Assembly (NCBI RefSeq): GCF_902498195.1
Contig: NZ_CABVIY010000008.1
Coordinates: forward strand, 248,001 to 312,000
Direction of reading: 5' to 3'
Length of the DNA stretch: 64,000 bases
Origin: Pseudomonas fluorescens
GTDB taxonomy: Bacteria; Pseudomonadota; Gammaproteobacteria; Pseudomonadales; Pseudomonadaceae
Shown: positions 1 to 8,664 of the stretch, piece after piece
Position numbering within the stretch: position 1 is the stretch's first letter
How the letters are laid out: every line of letters starts with the position of its first letter
Notes under the pieces: model-generated
Told to the model about the DNA's origin: nothing
The model's database searches: none
The model's input: only the letters and a program-made list of their open reading frames with translations
Made by a program: the position numbers and the translations under genes

Positions 1-396
1 CCAGGCCACATAGGCTTGAACGATGATGCGCAGTCCGTCCCGCGTGCCCACGTCCTGCAAGCCGCTGGAGGTTGTGCGCAGCCGCAGGTCGACCGGGATC
101 GCCGCTTCGAACGGCGCAGGCCAGCGCCAGCCGAGCCCCGGTTGCAGCAACACCCGCGACGGATTGCCGAAACGCGTGATGACCGTGGCCTCCCCGGACC
201 TCACCTGCACCAGGCTCGCGGCGGCAACGGCGAACGCCACCAGCAACGCCGCCCACCCCATGCGCCGCCAGGGAAACGGACCGGCTTCTTGTGGGTCGCC
301 ATGATGGTGATGGTGGTGACCGTGGTGGTGATGCCCGCCATGCCCATGATCATGGCCGGCATGATCATCGTGATTGTGTGTGTGCGACTGGCTCAA
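1..396 (-). CDS. HflC-like SPFH membrane protein with His-rich N-terminus (partial, 3' end outside window)
   Basis: The reverse strand encodes 132 residues before the window edge. They comprise about 33 residues extremely rich in His with some Asp and Gly, a transmembrane segment (WAALLVAFAVAAASLVQV), and the start of an SPFH/band-7 domain (TVITRFGNPSRVLLQPGLGWRWPAPFE). The start is a TTG at 394-396. It overlaps the stop of the upstream HflK-like gene in a TTGA arrangement, with AGGAG seven bases before it, so translation is probably coupled. HflC and HflK family members form membrane scaffolds that modulate proteases. The His-rich tail suggests divalent metal binding (inference), which agrees with the Zur-like site upstream of the operon. 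The remainder of the SPFH domain lies outside the window. Confidence 0.85.
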   Translation of the reverse strand, partial: MSQSHTHNHDDHAGHDHGHGGHHHHGHHHHHHGDPQEAGPFPWRRMGWAALLVAFAVAAASLVQVRSGEATVITRFGNPSRVLLQPGLGWRWPAPFEAAIPVDLRLRTTSSGLQDVGTRDGLRIIVQAYVAW

Positions 397-2351
397 TGGG
401 TAGCTCCTGGCTGAGCGGTTTGACGCGACGGCGCGGGATCAGCCGGCAACGTGAACGTACGCAGGTCAATGGTCGGCGCATTGCTGCTGCCGCCCAGACG
501 ATGATCGAGCACCAGCAACCTGGCATTGGCCAGGCCCTGGGAAAGTTGACTGAGGTACTGTTCCAGCACGAAAGCCTGGCCGGCACTGGCGTACGCTTTT
601 TGCTCGGCGCTGAATTTGAGGTCGGCCACTTGCGCGCCTGCGTTGATTTCCCGAGCGCTGGCCGTGGCCTGGTCGCGGGCCATGCTGGCCTGCAACTGCG
701 CCTGGTGGGTGGCTTCGGCGGCTGCGCCTCGTTCCCGGGCGATCAGCGCCTGCGCACCGATCTGCGCCGCTTGCACGCCGTGATAGGCATTGGCGGCCCC
801 GGCAGGTGGGTGAATCGCTTCGACCACCGTGGCGAGAATTTCTACGCCACTGTCGAGTTTCTGCAGGTCCGCCTGCACTGCACAGCCGATCTCTTCGGCA
901 AGCCCTACCCGGTCCTCGCCCAGCAAACCGTCGAGGGTGCGCGACGCAAAGTCGTGAACCAGAATGCGGCTGGCCGTGCTGCGGATCAGGGTCGACACAT
1001 CCGCGCTGTTGTACGTCGCCGCCAGTGCCGCCTGATCGCTCAGGCCGATGCGATAGACGAAGCGAACATCCATGTTCACGATCTGGAATCCTTGCTTGTC
1101 GGCTCGGCTGCTGGCGATCACTTGGGACTTGTCGTTCACATGGCTGGCGTCCCACAAGCGGTTGGCCGTGATCGGCGCCGGACCTTCGGCGGGGTCGGCC
1201 TGGCTCGGTGCCGACGTTTCGCCGACACTGGTGGCCAGTTCGTGAACCACGCCATTCTCGACACTCAGCACCCGGCCCAGTGGCCACGGCAAACCCGCGT
1301 GCAAACCGGGACCAAACACTGCCACCGGTTTGCCGAAACGCTCGTAAATGCCGCGCCCTTGCAGCGGTATTTCGTGGATACCCGTGAGTGACCAGCCAAC
1401 GATAGCGATCACCGCCAGCACCGGCAGAAACGCACGGCGCATATAGGTGAACGCCCAGATTTGCCGCAAATCGATGCCGAAGCGGTTGTGCAACTCGTGT
1501 TGCAGCGCCAGCAACGGCTGGGGTGGCCAGCGCAACAGGTCAGCCACAAAACTGCGCGCCAGCAACGCCGGTTCCAGTTGATCGCGTCGGGGGCTGAACA
1601 ATGACAACACGGCGCGTAACAGCAACTCCACGGCGACGAGCCCTGGCAGTAAACCGATCAGCACCGCCAGACGCACGGGCCAGACCGACGTTTCATTGCC
1701 GAGCAACAGACACAACGCACCCAGCACCAGGCTGATGATCGCGACCCGCGTCAGCTGCGCCAACGACCCGGCTTCAGGCCACTGGGCGGCGTTTTCCTGC
1801 GCCAGCTGGCGCTCAAGCACCAGCAAGCTGAACGCCAGCAACAACGCCAGCGCCCCGCCGACAGTGGCCGACAAACCCAGCGCCGTGGGCGGCAAGCCAA
1901 GGTTCCACACCTGTTTGACGCACAGCAGCGCCAGCAATGCCCAACCGCCGAGCCACAGCGTCGGCGCACCGATCTGTTTGAGCAGGTCAAGCCAGCGTTG
2001 GCCAAGGCGATCCAGCAGTCGTTCGTACCAGCCCACCGGGCCTTCGATGACGGGTGCAACGATTGCTGGCTCTGCGGGATTCATCACCCGCAACCGCCAT
2101 TGCGTCACCCACCAGGCCGATTGCAAACCCGCCACCAACACCAGCAGTGCGGCGCTTTGATTGAACAACAAGGCAGGCCAAAGGGATTGCGGCGCAAACA
2201 ACCCGGCAAAGAAACCCAGCACCAGCCCCGCGCCCGCCAGCACGCCAAGGCCAATGGCGAACTGGCGCAATCGCCGCCCCTGAAAAACCGCCTGCTGAAA
2301 GCGCGGCAGCTCCGCTACCTGCGCTCCCTCCACCTCGAGATCGACTTGCAT
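393..2351 (-). CDS. HflK-like SPFH protein with polytopic N-terminus
   Basis: This 652-residue protein has several hydrophobic segments in its first half (for example around residues 30-75, 135-190 and 200-250). Another transmembrane helix near residue 307 is followed by an SPFH/band-7 domain (RGIYERFGKPVAVFGPGLHAGLPWPLG) and an Ala/Gln/Glu-rich C-terminus typical of flotillin and HflK coiled coils. It is much longer than the classical HflK of about 400 residues because of the membrane part. Its stop overlaps the TTG start of the HflC-like gene, so the two probably form one hetero-oligomeric membrane complex. The ATG at 2351 is preceded by GGGGTGG. A palindrome resembling a Zur box lies 34 bases upstream, so zinc regulation is likely but unproven. 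This is not the hflKC pair usually found beside hfq and hflX. Confidence 0.85.
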   Translation of the reverse strand: MQVDLEVEGAQVAELPRFQQAVFQGRRLRQFAIGLGVLAGAGLVLGFFAGLFAPQSLWPALLFNQSAALLVLVAGLQSAWWVTQWRLRVMNPAEPAIVAPVIEGPVGWYERLLDRLGQRWLDLLKQIGAPTLWLGGWALLALLCVKQVWNLGLPPTALGLSATVGGALALLLAFSLLVLERQLAQENAAQWPEAGSLAQLTRVAIISLVLGALCLLLGNETSVWPVRLAVLIGLLPGLVAVELLLRAVLSLFSPRRDQLEPALLARSFVADLLRWPPQPLLALQHELHNRFGIDLRQIWAFTYMRRAFLPVLAVIAIVGWSLTGIHEIPLQGRGIYERFGKPVAVFGPGLHAGLPWPLGRVLSVENGVVHELATSVGETSAPSQADPAEGPAPITANRLWDASHVNDKSQVIASSRADKQGFQIVNMDVRFVYRIGLSDQAALAATYNSADVSTLIRSTASRILVHDFASRTLDGLLGEDRVGLAEEIGCAVQADLQKLDSGVEILATVVEAIHPPAGAANAYHGVQAAQIGAQALIARERGAAAEATHQAQLQASMARDQATASAREINAGAQVADLKFSAEQKAYASAGQAFVLEQYLSQLSQGLANARLLVLDHRLGGSSNAPTIDLRTFTLPADPAPSRQTAQPGATH

Positions 2352-2384
2352 ACCACCCCAGTGCTCAGCTTTGCTCAGATCGCA

Positions 2385-2405
2385 ATTCGTTACGATATAA
2401 CGAAT
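2385..2405. promoter_or_regulatory. Zur-like operator palindrome
   Basis: Perfect 8-base arms ATTCGTTA and TAACGAAT surround a 5-base centre. The core GTTACGATATAAC closely resembles gammaproteobacterial Zur boxes (GTTATAnTATAAC). It lies 34 bases upstream of the HflK-like start and about 165 bases from the divergent lpdA start. Assignment to Zur is by motif resemblance only. Confidence 0.5.
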
Positions 2406-2470
2406 ACGGTGAAATTTTTGTACTCAATTGCATTATCTAAAGATGCTCAACCTGTCGCTTGCCTGAAGCC

Positions 2471-2500
2471 TTGACCGAAATGCGCAATAACGCACATATT
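2471..2500 (+). promoter_or_regulatory. possible sigma-70 promoter of lpdA
   Basis: TTGACC at 2471-2476 is followed 18 bases later by CATATT at 2495-2500, about 70 bases before the lpdA ATG. The -10 match is moderate, so this is tentative. Confidence 0.3.
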
Positions 2501-2568
2501 ACGCTCGTAATTTTATTTGAAGACTAGGTTTACCCCTCCCGATCCATATTCAATCCAGGAGTCGATCC

Positions 2569-3969
2569 ATGAGCACCTATGACGTCGTGATACTCGGCGG
2601 TGGCCCCGGCGGGTACAACGCAGCGATCCGCGCGGGCCAACTGGGCTTGAAGGCGGCCTGCGTGGAAGGCCGCGCCACCCTCGGCGGTACCTGCCTGAAC
2701 GTGGGCTGCATGCCGTCCAAGGCATTGCTGCATGCCTCCGAACTCTACGACGCGGCCATGGGGGCGGAATTCGCCAACCTGGGCATCGAGGTCAAGCCCA
2801 CGCTCAACCTCGCGCAAATGATGAAACAGAAAGATGAAAGCGTGACCGGGCTGACCAAAGGCATCGAGTTTCTCTTTCGCAAAAACAAGGTCGACTGGAT
2901 CAAGGGCTGGGGCCACATCGACGGGCCAGGCAAAGTCACGGTGACAGACAGCGCGGGCGGCAAGACCGGACTGAGCGCCAGGGACATCATCATCGCCACG
3001 GGCTCCGAGCCCACTCCCCTGCCCGGTGTAGAGATCGACAACAAGCGCATCCTCGACTCCACCGGCGCGCTGTCACTGGCGCAAGTGCCGAAACACCTGG
3101 TGGTGATCGGTGCCGGTGTGATCGGCCTGGAACTGGGCTCGGTGTGGCGGCGTTTGGGCGCGCAGGTGACGGTGGTCGAATTCCTTGACCGCATCTGCCC
3201 CGGCGTGGACAGCGAAGCCGGCAAAACCTTGCAACGCTCGTTGAGCAAACAAGGCATCAGCTTCAAACTGAGTTCCAAAGTGACCCGCGCGACTGCGAGC
3301 GACACGGGCGTCCAGCTCAGCGTGGAACCTGCGGCCGGTGGCACCGCCGAAACACTCGAAGCCGATTACGTGCTGGTGGCCATCGGCCGCCGACCTTATA
3401 CACAGGGCCTGGGGCTGGAGAACGTCGGGCTCGCCACGGACAAACGCGGCATGCTCGCCAACAAGGGCCATCGCACCGAAGCCGCTGGCGTCTGGGTGAT
3501 CGGCGACGTCACCTCCGGGCCGATGCTCGCGCACAAGGCTGAAGACGAAGCCATGGCCTGCGTCGAGCAGATCGTCGGCAAGGCCGGCGAGGTCAATTAC
3601 GATTTGATTCCCAACGTGATCTACACCAGGCCGGAACTGGCCAGCGTCGGCAAGACCGAGGAACAACTGAAGGCCGAGGGTCGCGCGTACAAGGTCGGCA
3701 AATTTCCCTTCACGGCCAATAGCCGGGCGAAGATCAACCACGAGACCGAAGGCTTCGCCAAAGTCCTGGCCGATGAGCGCACCGACGAAATCCTTGGCGT
3801 GCACCTTGTCGGGCCGAGCGTCAGTGAAATGATTGGCGAGTACTGCGTGGCCATGGAATTCAGCGCCTCGGCCGAAGACATTGCCCTGACCTGTCATCCA
3901 CACCCGACCCGCTCGGAGGCGTTGCGCCAGGCGGCGATGAATGTGGAGGGGATGGCGACGCAGATGTAA
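2569..3969 (+). CDS. lpdA: dihydrolipoyl dehydrogenase
   Basis: This 466-residue flavoprotein oxidises protein-bound dihydrolipoamide with NAD+, the E3 step of 2-oxoacid dehydrogenase or glycine-cleavage complexes. It has the N-terminal FAD loop GGGPGG (residues 10-15), the redox disulfide TCLNVGC (Cys42, Cys47), a central NAD-binding GAGVIGLELG, and the C-terminal HPHPTRSE motif containing the catalytic His-Glu pair. Its length matches the shorter Lpd3-type enzymes of Pseudomonas. It stands alone, with no E1 or E2 gene adjacent, so its partner complex cannot be told from context. AGGAG lies upstream of the ATG, and a REP doublet follows the stop. Confidence 0.95.
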   Translation: MSTYDVVILGGGPGGYNAAIRAGQLGLKAACVEGRATLGGTCLNVGCMPSKALLHASELYDAAMGAEFANLGIEVKPTLNLAQMMKQKDESVTGLTKGIEFLFRKNKVDWIKGWGHIDGPGKVTVTDSAGGKTGLSARDIIIATGSEPTPLPGVEIDNKRILDSTGALSLAQVPKHLVVIGAGVIGLELGSVWRRLGAQVTVVEFLDRICPGVDSEAGKTLQRSLSKQGISFKLSSKVTRATASDTGVQLSVEPAAGGTAETLEADYVLVAIGRRPYTQGLGLENVGLATDKRGMLANKGHRTEAAGVWVIGDVTSGPMLAHKAEDEAMACVEQIVGKAGEVNYDLIPNVIYTRPELASVGKTEEQLKAEGRAYKVGKFPFTANSRAKINHETEGFAKVLADERTDEILGVHLVGPSVSEMIGEYCVAMEFSASAEDIALTCHPHPTRSEALRQAAMNVEGMATQM

Positions 3970-3998
3970 GGTCTGAAATGGGCGGTGGCTGCACGACC

Positions 3999-4080
3999 GC
4001 TTTCGCGAGCAGGCTCGCTCCCACATTGGATCTGTGGCATTCACAAAACCAGTGTGGGAGCGGGCTTGCTCGCGAATGGC
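3999..4080. repeat. REP doublet (REPIN-like) A
   Basis: Two inverted copies of the Pseudomonas REP unit (gcgagcaggctcgctcccac and its mirror gtgggagcgggcttgctcgc) lie between the convergent lpdA and Lrp-type genes. They can fold into a long hairpin and may act as a bidirectional terminator or mRNA stabiliser. Confidence 0.9.
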
Positions 4081-4090
4081 GCGACTCGGT

Positions 4091-4564
4091 CTAAAGCGGC
4101 AAATGCCCCAACGGCAATCCACCCGGCGCCTTCACCGTGTGAATCGCAAAGTTGCTACGGATATCACTCACCCCCGGCAACTTGAGCAAACACCCGGTCA
4201 GGAAGCGGTCATAGGCACGCAGGTCCGGCACCACCACCTGCAACAGAAAATCCGATTCCCCGGAGACCAGGAACGCGGAAATCACCTCGGGCAACGCCGT
4301 CACCGCCAAGCGAAAGGCTTCGGCCTGTTCATCGTTATGGCGCTCGACCCGGACGCCGACGAACACCGTCAAACCCAGCCCCACCTCATCACGATCCAGA
4401 TTGGCCTGATAGCCACGAATCACCCCCGCCTCTTCCAGCATCCGCACTCGTCGCAAGCAAGGTGACGCCGACAGGCCAATCTCTTCTGCCAGTTGCACAT
4501 TGCTCAGGCGACCGTCCCGTTGCAGCGCGGCGAGAATCTTGCGGTCGTAGGCATCGAGTTTCAT
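4091..4564 (-). CDS. Lrp/AsnC family transcriptional regulator
   Basis: This 157-residue protein has the full Lrp/AsnC layout. An N-terminal winged helix (DRKILAALQRDGRLSNVQLAEEIGLSAS) comes first, followed by an HTH recognition helix around residues 28-42 and a C-terminal RAM ligand-sensing and oligomerisation domain. It is divergent from the LysE-type exporter starting at 4710. This pairing is typical of amino-acid-responsive regulators controlling their own exporter. The ligand is unknown. GGAG lies shortly before the ATG. Confidence 0.92.
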   Translation of the reverse strand: MKLDAYDRKILAALQRDGRLSNVQLAEEIGLSASPCLRRVRMLEEAGVIRGYQANLDRDEVGLGLTVFVGVRVERHNDEQAEAFRLAVTALPEVISAFLVSGESDFLLQVVVPDLRAYDRFLTGCLLKLPGVSDIRSNFAIHTVKAPGGLPLGHLPL

Positions 4565-4709
4565 GGCTTGGCAGATCCTGGAGGTTTATCGGTATTTAAG
4601 TAGCAGGTTATGCCAATAGACCCCGCATTAGAAGCAAACTACGCAAGCACCTGCCCTGCCTTCGCGCCCTAGACTGGCTCTACCGAATCGACAACGAATG
4701 GGGTGCAAC

Positions 4710-5339
4710 ATGGCGGGACTCTGGCTGTTTTTCATGGCGCTGGCGGTGGTGTATCTGTTGCCGGGGCCGGACATGATCCTGCTGCTGCAAACCGGCGCCC
4801 GCCAGGGTAAAGGCGCGGCGCTGGCGACGGCCGCAGGTCTGGCCATTGCCCGGGGTTGTCATGTCGCATTGGCGGCAATGGGGCTGGCAGCGCTGTTCAA
4901 GGCAGCGCCCTGGACCTTCGACGTGGTGCGCCTGGCCGGCGCCGCGTACCTGCTGTGGATTGGCATCCAGTGCCTGCGCACCACCCTGCTGCCCAACCTG
5001 AACAGCCCAACCACAACCGGCGAACAGCCCCGCTACCGGGAAGCGATCCAGCGCGGTTTGCTGACCAACCTGCTCAACCCCAAGGCCCTGCTGTTCTGCT
5101 CCGTGCTGCTGCCGCAGTTCATTGATCCACACACAGGACCGGTGCTCGCGCAATTCGCCACCCTCGGTGTGGTACTGGTGGTTGTTGGTTTTCTGTTCGA
5201 CAGCGCATACGCCCTGGTCGGCGCCGCGCTCGGCCGATGGTTGCAGCGCAGTCCATCGGCCCAGCGCCTGCAGCAATGGTTATTCGGCAGCCTGTTGATC
5301 GGCTTCGCGGTGCGGTTGACTTTTGTGCAACAGGCTTGA
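4710..5339 (+). CDS. LysE/RhtB family amino-acid exporter
   Basis: About 209 residues with roughly six hydrophobic segments and the family N-terminus LVYLLPGPDMILLLQTGARQGKGAALATAAGL-like signature (here VVYLLPGPDMILL). The family exports amino acids or homoserine lactones across the inner membrane. The ATG at 4710 is preferred over the in-frame ATG at 4698 because GGGGTG sits just before it. It diverges from the Lrp-type gene, which is the likely regulator. The substrate cannot be deduced. Confidence 0.9.
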   Translation: MAGLWLFFMALAVVYLLPGPDMILLLQTGARQGKGAALATAAGLAIARGCHVALAAMGLAALFKAAPWTFDVVRLAGAAYLLWIGIQCLRTTLLPNLNSPTTTGEQPRYREAIQRGLLTNLLNPKALLFCSVLLPQFIDPHTGPVLAQFATLGVVLVVVGFLFDSAYALVGAALGRWLQRSPSAQRLQQWLFGSLLIGFAVRLTFVQQA

Positions 5340-5342
5340 GCC

Positions 5343-7457
5343 TTACCGGGCGTTGCGGCGGCGAATGATCAGAAACAGCGCCGCCGCCGTAAACGCCAGT
5401 ACGCTACCCATCTGCAGCGGCGTCTTGTAGGGTCGCAGCGCCGCACGAGCCGCGTCGGTGACCTGGGTGAGATAGCGTTTATCGGCGCTATCGAAGTCCG
5501 GATCCTGGCACTGATGGCCAAAATCACCGGCCCACACCACATAGGGTCCGTCCTCGACATAACGCCGATAAAACGCGCTTTGCTCCGCCAGACTGGTGCC
5601 CCACATCGACGCCTTGCACAACACCGAGGCAAATGCCTGGCTGCTGTGGGGCAAATGGTCCGCCGCCTTGCTCGCCAAAGCGGTGGCGACAAAACGATAA
5701 TGGAAGCGCTCATCCGGCCGTGCCACTGTCGCTGCCTGACGCTGGACTTCACCTTCGGCAACCAGCGGTCCCACCTTGAGCTCGGTGCTTTCCAGACTGT
5801 AGTTGCCGCCGAAGGTCGCATAGTCCGGCGACATCTCGTAGCCCAGCAACTCCATTCCGTCGTAACGGGCCACCTGTGCGGCATGGAAATAAGCGAAGGC
5901 CCGCTTGGTCGGCCACCATTTCGACTCAGCGTCATGTCGCAACTGCGCATACCACTTGGCCTTGTGGTGCAGCTCAAAATCGTCGAAATACGCCGGTGCT
6001 TCGTCGTAACGCTCTTCACGCAATAAACGTCGCGCCAGCAAGTTGCGCAATTTGGTCGCCACCGGCAACGGCACGTATTCATCACGTTCCTGCTGAGTTT
6101 GCGCAGGCGGTGCCGGCACCTGGGTATCGACGTAATGCTTGAGCTCATCGAGCGTCAACACCCGTTCGGCCACGGTCGCCGCATCTAGCCAGTAGATGTC
6201 CTTGCTGCGATAAAGCTGATCGAACGCTTGCAGGTAATCCCCACGTTGCAGGGCCAAAATCGCGCTTTCACCCTCGACACGACACTTGGGCTGGAGCGAT
6301 TCGAATGCCCAGTCCGGCGTACGCCGCTCACCCCAGGATTCCGTCTGCGGGAAGGCTTGGGCCGCTTTCGCATACGCGGCCGCCGCCGCATTTTTATCAC
6401 CGTCGCGCACCGCCAGTTTGGCCCGCAACCACCAGGCCAGGCCGCCATTGCCGGCGTGTTCGAGAAAGGCCTTCGCGCTGGTGTAGTCACCCTGTTGATA
6501 ATTCATCGCGGCCAGGCGATCGGCATTGTCCAGACTGCCGCGTGTGCTGCCTTGCAGGAGCTTGATCAGTTTTTGTTCATTGGGCGGCTGATCACCGAAT
6601 GACCAACCCAGTCGGCTGATCAAAGAAGCCGTGACCAATTGCTGCACCGGTTTGCCCTTGAGCAATTCGGCCAGTTGAGCGTCAGGCATCGCCGCCAGAT
6701 CCGCCATCAACAGCTTCAATGAGGTGTAGCCCACTGCCGAACCGTGGAGATTTTGCGTGGCATAGAGTTCGATGGCGCGGTTCCAGTCACCCGCCGTGCG
6801 CGCCACGCGTGCTTCTTCGCCGAGACTGGCGACGCCCAGTTCCAGCGGATCAATGAAACCGTCGATGCTCAATTGCCGGGTTTGCTCGAAGGCCTTGCCA
6901 GCCTGCGCCAGCAGGTCCGGCGTTGCGCCCGCTTGCGCGCTCAAGGCGAACAATGTGCGGCCCAACGAATAGGCGGCCCAGGTGCTGCGCAACGCCCGCT
7001 GATCGGCGGGCAGCGCGAGCACTTTGTGAAAATACTCTGTCGCCAAAGCCAGATCATCGGCAGCAAACGCCACGGCGCCAGCCAGATACAGCCTGAGTTC
7101 GGCAGGCAGACTCGCGCCTTGCGCTTCGACCTGACGGGCATCGCTCAGAGCACGCAGCTGCTTCACAACCGCTTGTTGCTCGGCGGTCAAACCGGCTAGC
7201 TCGGCCTGGCTACGCAGTTCTGGATAGTCGGGCGTGTCCATGGTGTAGACGGTTGAACTGACGTTCTTCAGCCCGGTGATCGCGTGCCCCAGACGACTGA
7301 CTTCGAAATTGAAGTTGCCCTCCGGCAGTTCCGCCAGCGACTGGCCACGATTGTCCAGCAGCCGCATGGGAAAATCCGGCCCGCACGCCAGCGCCGAACC
7401 CAGTGGCAGACTGAGGCTCAGGCACAGCACGTGGCGCGACCAGTTACGGGTGAACAT
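5343..7457 (-). CDS. secreted or anchored TPR-like protein of unknown function
   Basis: A protein of about 704 residues with a signal peptide (CLSLSLPLGSALA, then CGPDFP) and a long, Ala/Leu-rich helical body with TPR-like stretches (DYTSAKAFLEHAGNGGLAWWLRAKLAVRDGDKNAAAAAYAKAAQAFP). One transmembrane helix with an Arg-rich tail (VLAFTAAALFLIIRRRNAR) lies at the extreme C-terminus. This predicts a periplasmic scaffold held by a C-terminal anchor. The ATG at 7457 is used because AAGGAGA precedes it. The start overlaps the end of the DUF3142 gene by 14 bases, so the two are co-translated and probably act together. I do not recognise a biochemical function. Confidence 0.8.
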   Translation of the reverse strand: MFTRNWSRHVLCLSLSLPLGSALACGPDFPMRLLDNRGQSLAELPEGNFNFEVSRLGHAITGLKNVSSTVYTMDTPDYPELRSQAELAGLTAEQQAVVKQLRALSDARQVEAQGASLPAELRLYLAGAVAFAADDLALATEYFHKVLALPADQRALRSTWAAYSLGRTLFALSAQAGATPDLLAQAGKAFEQTRQLSIDGFIDPLELGVASLGEEARVARTAGDWNRAIELYATQNLHGSAVGYTSLKLLMADLAAMPDAQLAELLKGKPVQQLVTASLISRLGWSFGDQPPNEQKLIKLLQGSTRGSLDNADRLAAMNYQQGDYTSAKAFLEHAGNGGLAWWLRAKLAVRDGDKNAAAAAYAKAAQAFPQTESWGERRTPDWAFESLQPKCRVEGESAILALQRGDYLQAFDQLYRSKDIYWLDAATVAERVLTLDELKHYVDTQVPAPPAQTQQERDEYVPLPVATKLRNLLARRLLREERYDEAPAYFDDFELHHKAKWYAQLRHDAESKWWPTKRAFAYFHAAQVARYDGMELLGYEMSPDYATFGGNYSLESTELKVGPLVAEGEVQRQAATVARPDERFHYRFVATALASKAADHLPHSSQAFASVLCKASMWGTSLAEQSAFYRRYVEDGPYVVWAGDFGHQCQDPDFDSADKRYLTQVTDAARAALRPYKTPLQMGSVLAFTAAALFLIIRRRNAR

Positions 7458-8637
7458 TCGACTCTCCTTGATCAATTTTTGCGCAGCGTGCCCAACCGAT
7501 GGCGCGCTGTCCGCCGGCCGCTATCCGACCTTCACGCAGGCGGGTGAAGGTAAGCAGATCCGGGCTTTGTTGCAACGCATAGCCGGCCAGCGCATCGGCC
7601 CCTTCGCAATTTCGCACCGCCAGCGTCAGGCGCTCGGGCCAGCTGCTGTCGAGGTTGCCCTCGTTTCGGATGCCGATGTCGTAAAGGCCCTGCCGGGCCG
7701 ACAGGTTCAGCATCAAGTTGCTGTGCAACCGCTCACCACGCGCCACCGCGCGCAAAGTCGTCAGACTCCACGCACGACGATCGTCGGCCAACGGCAGGCG
7801 AAACCAGATCAGTCCGGCCAGATGCGCCGGTGGCTCGGCACGCAGTTGCGCGCCGAGCCGGTTCAATGACCGCGGATCGGCCAACAGCTCCTGACGCTTG
7901 CCCTCACGCTCCAGGGGGACTTCACTCTCCACGATCGGCGCGCCGCTGGCGCTGGGCAACAGCGCCACGCCATAGGCCGGCAATGCCAGATAGAAGGGTT
8001 TTGTGGTGATGCGACTCCAGGCCTTCACCCACTGGCGGGCCTGATCCGGATCAAACAGACCGCGACGGGGATCGCTCACGGCATGAACCTGCAACACACT
8101 GCTGTCGACGCTGGCCAACAGCGCAGGCAGTTCGCGACTGTCGAGCCAGGCCGGTAACGCGGTGATGCTCAAGGGCAAGGTGCCTGGCAGAACCGTGCGC
8201 AAGTGAGTCAGAAATTCGCGATAAGCCGGCAGGCGTGCAATACCCGCATCGTGGTCGATTTCCACGCCGGCCAGGCTCAGGCCCAGCGCCTGCCAATCAC
8301 TGATCACTTGCTGAATCCGGGTCGTGACATCGTCCTGACCCAGTGACTTGAGTTGACCATCGAGGCGGATCACCGCTATCAACGGCCGGCCATCACCCTT
8401 GAGCAGCGCCGGATCAATCAGCGTCCGACGCCAGCCCATCTTCGGGAATGCCTGCAAGGCCAGCACGCGCAAGGTCGAGAAATCGGCGCGACTGTCCCTC
8501 AATGCGGCGTCATGGGCCGGCGTCCATTGCCGTTGCCAGACGTAGAGCTGCTGATCAAGCGCGGGGGCGTCTTGTCGTTCGCAGCCGTTGAGCAGCGTAA
8601 ACATCGTCAGCAACGCCAAGCGCAAGAAACAATACAT
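7444..8637 (-). CDS. DUF3142-type lipoprotein
   Basis: About 397 residues. The N-terminus is a lipoprotein signal peptide with lipobox LLNGC, so the mature protein would begin at a lipidated Cys. The body contains segments such as QLYVWQRQWTPAHDAAL and GLSLAGVEIDHDAGIARLPAYREFL, which resemble the DUF3142 family and recall glycoside-hydrolase-like TIM barrels. The ATG at 8637 with GGAG four bases upstream is preferred over an in-frame TTG at 8655. It is the first gene of a two-gene unit with the TPR-like protein. The function is unknown. Confidence 0.8.
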   Translation of the reverse strand: MYCFLRLALLTMFTLLNGCERQDAPALDQQLYVWQRQWTPAHDAALRDSRADFSTLRVLALQAFPKMGWRRTLIDPALLKGDGRPLIAVIRLDGQLKSLGQDDVTTRIQQVISDWQALGLSLAGVEIDHDAGIARLPAYREFLTHLRTVLPGTLPLSITALPAWLDSRELPALLASVDSSVLQVHAVSDPRRGLFDPDQARQWVKAWSRITTKPFYLALPAYGVALLPSASGAPIVESEVPLEREGKRQELLADPRSLNRLGAQLRAEPPAHLAGLIWFRLPLADDRRAWSLTTLRAVARGERLHSNLMLNLSARQGLYDIGIRNEGNLDSSWPERLTLAVRNCEGADALAGYALQQSPDLLTFTRLREGRIAAGGQRAIGWARCAKIDQGESNVHP

Positions 8638-8664
8638 AAAACTCCATAAGGTCAATCCGATCGG

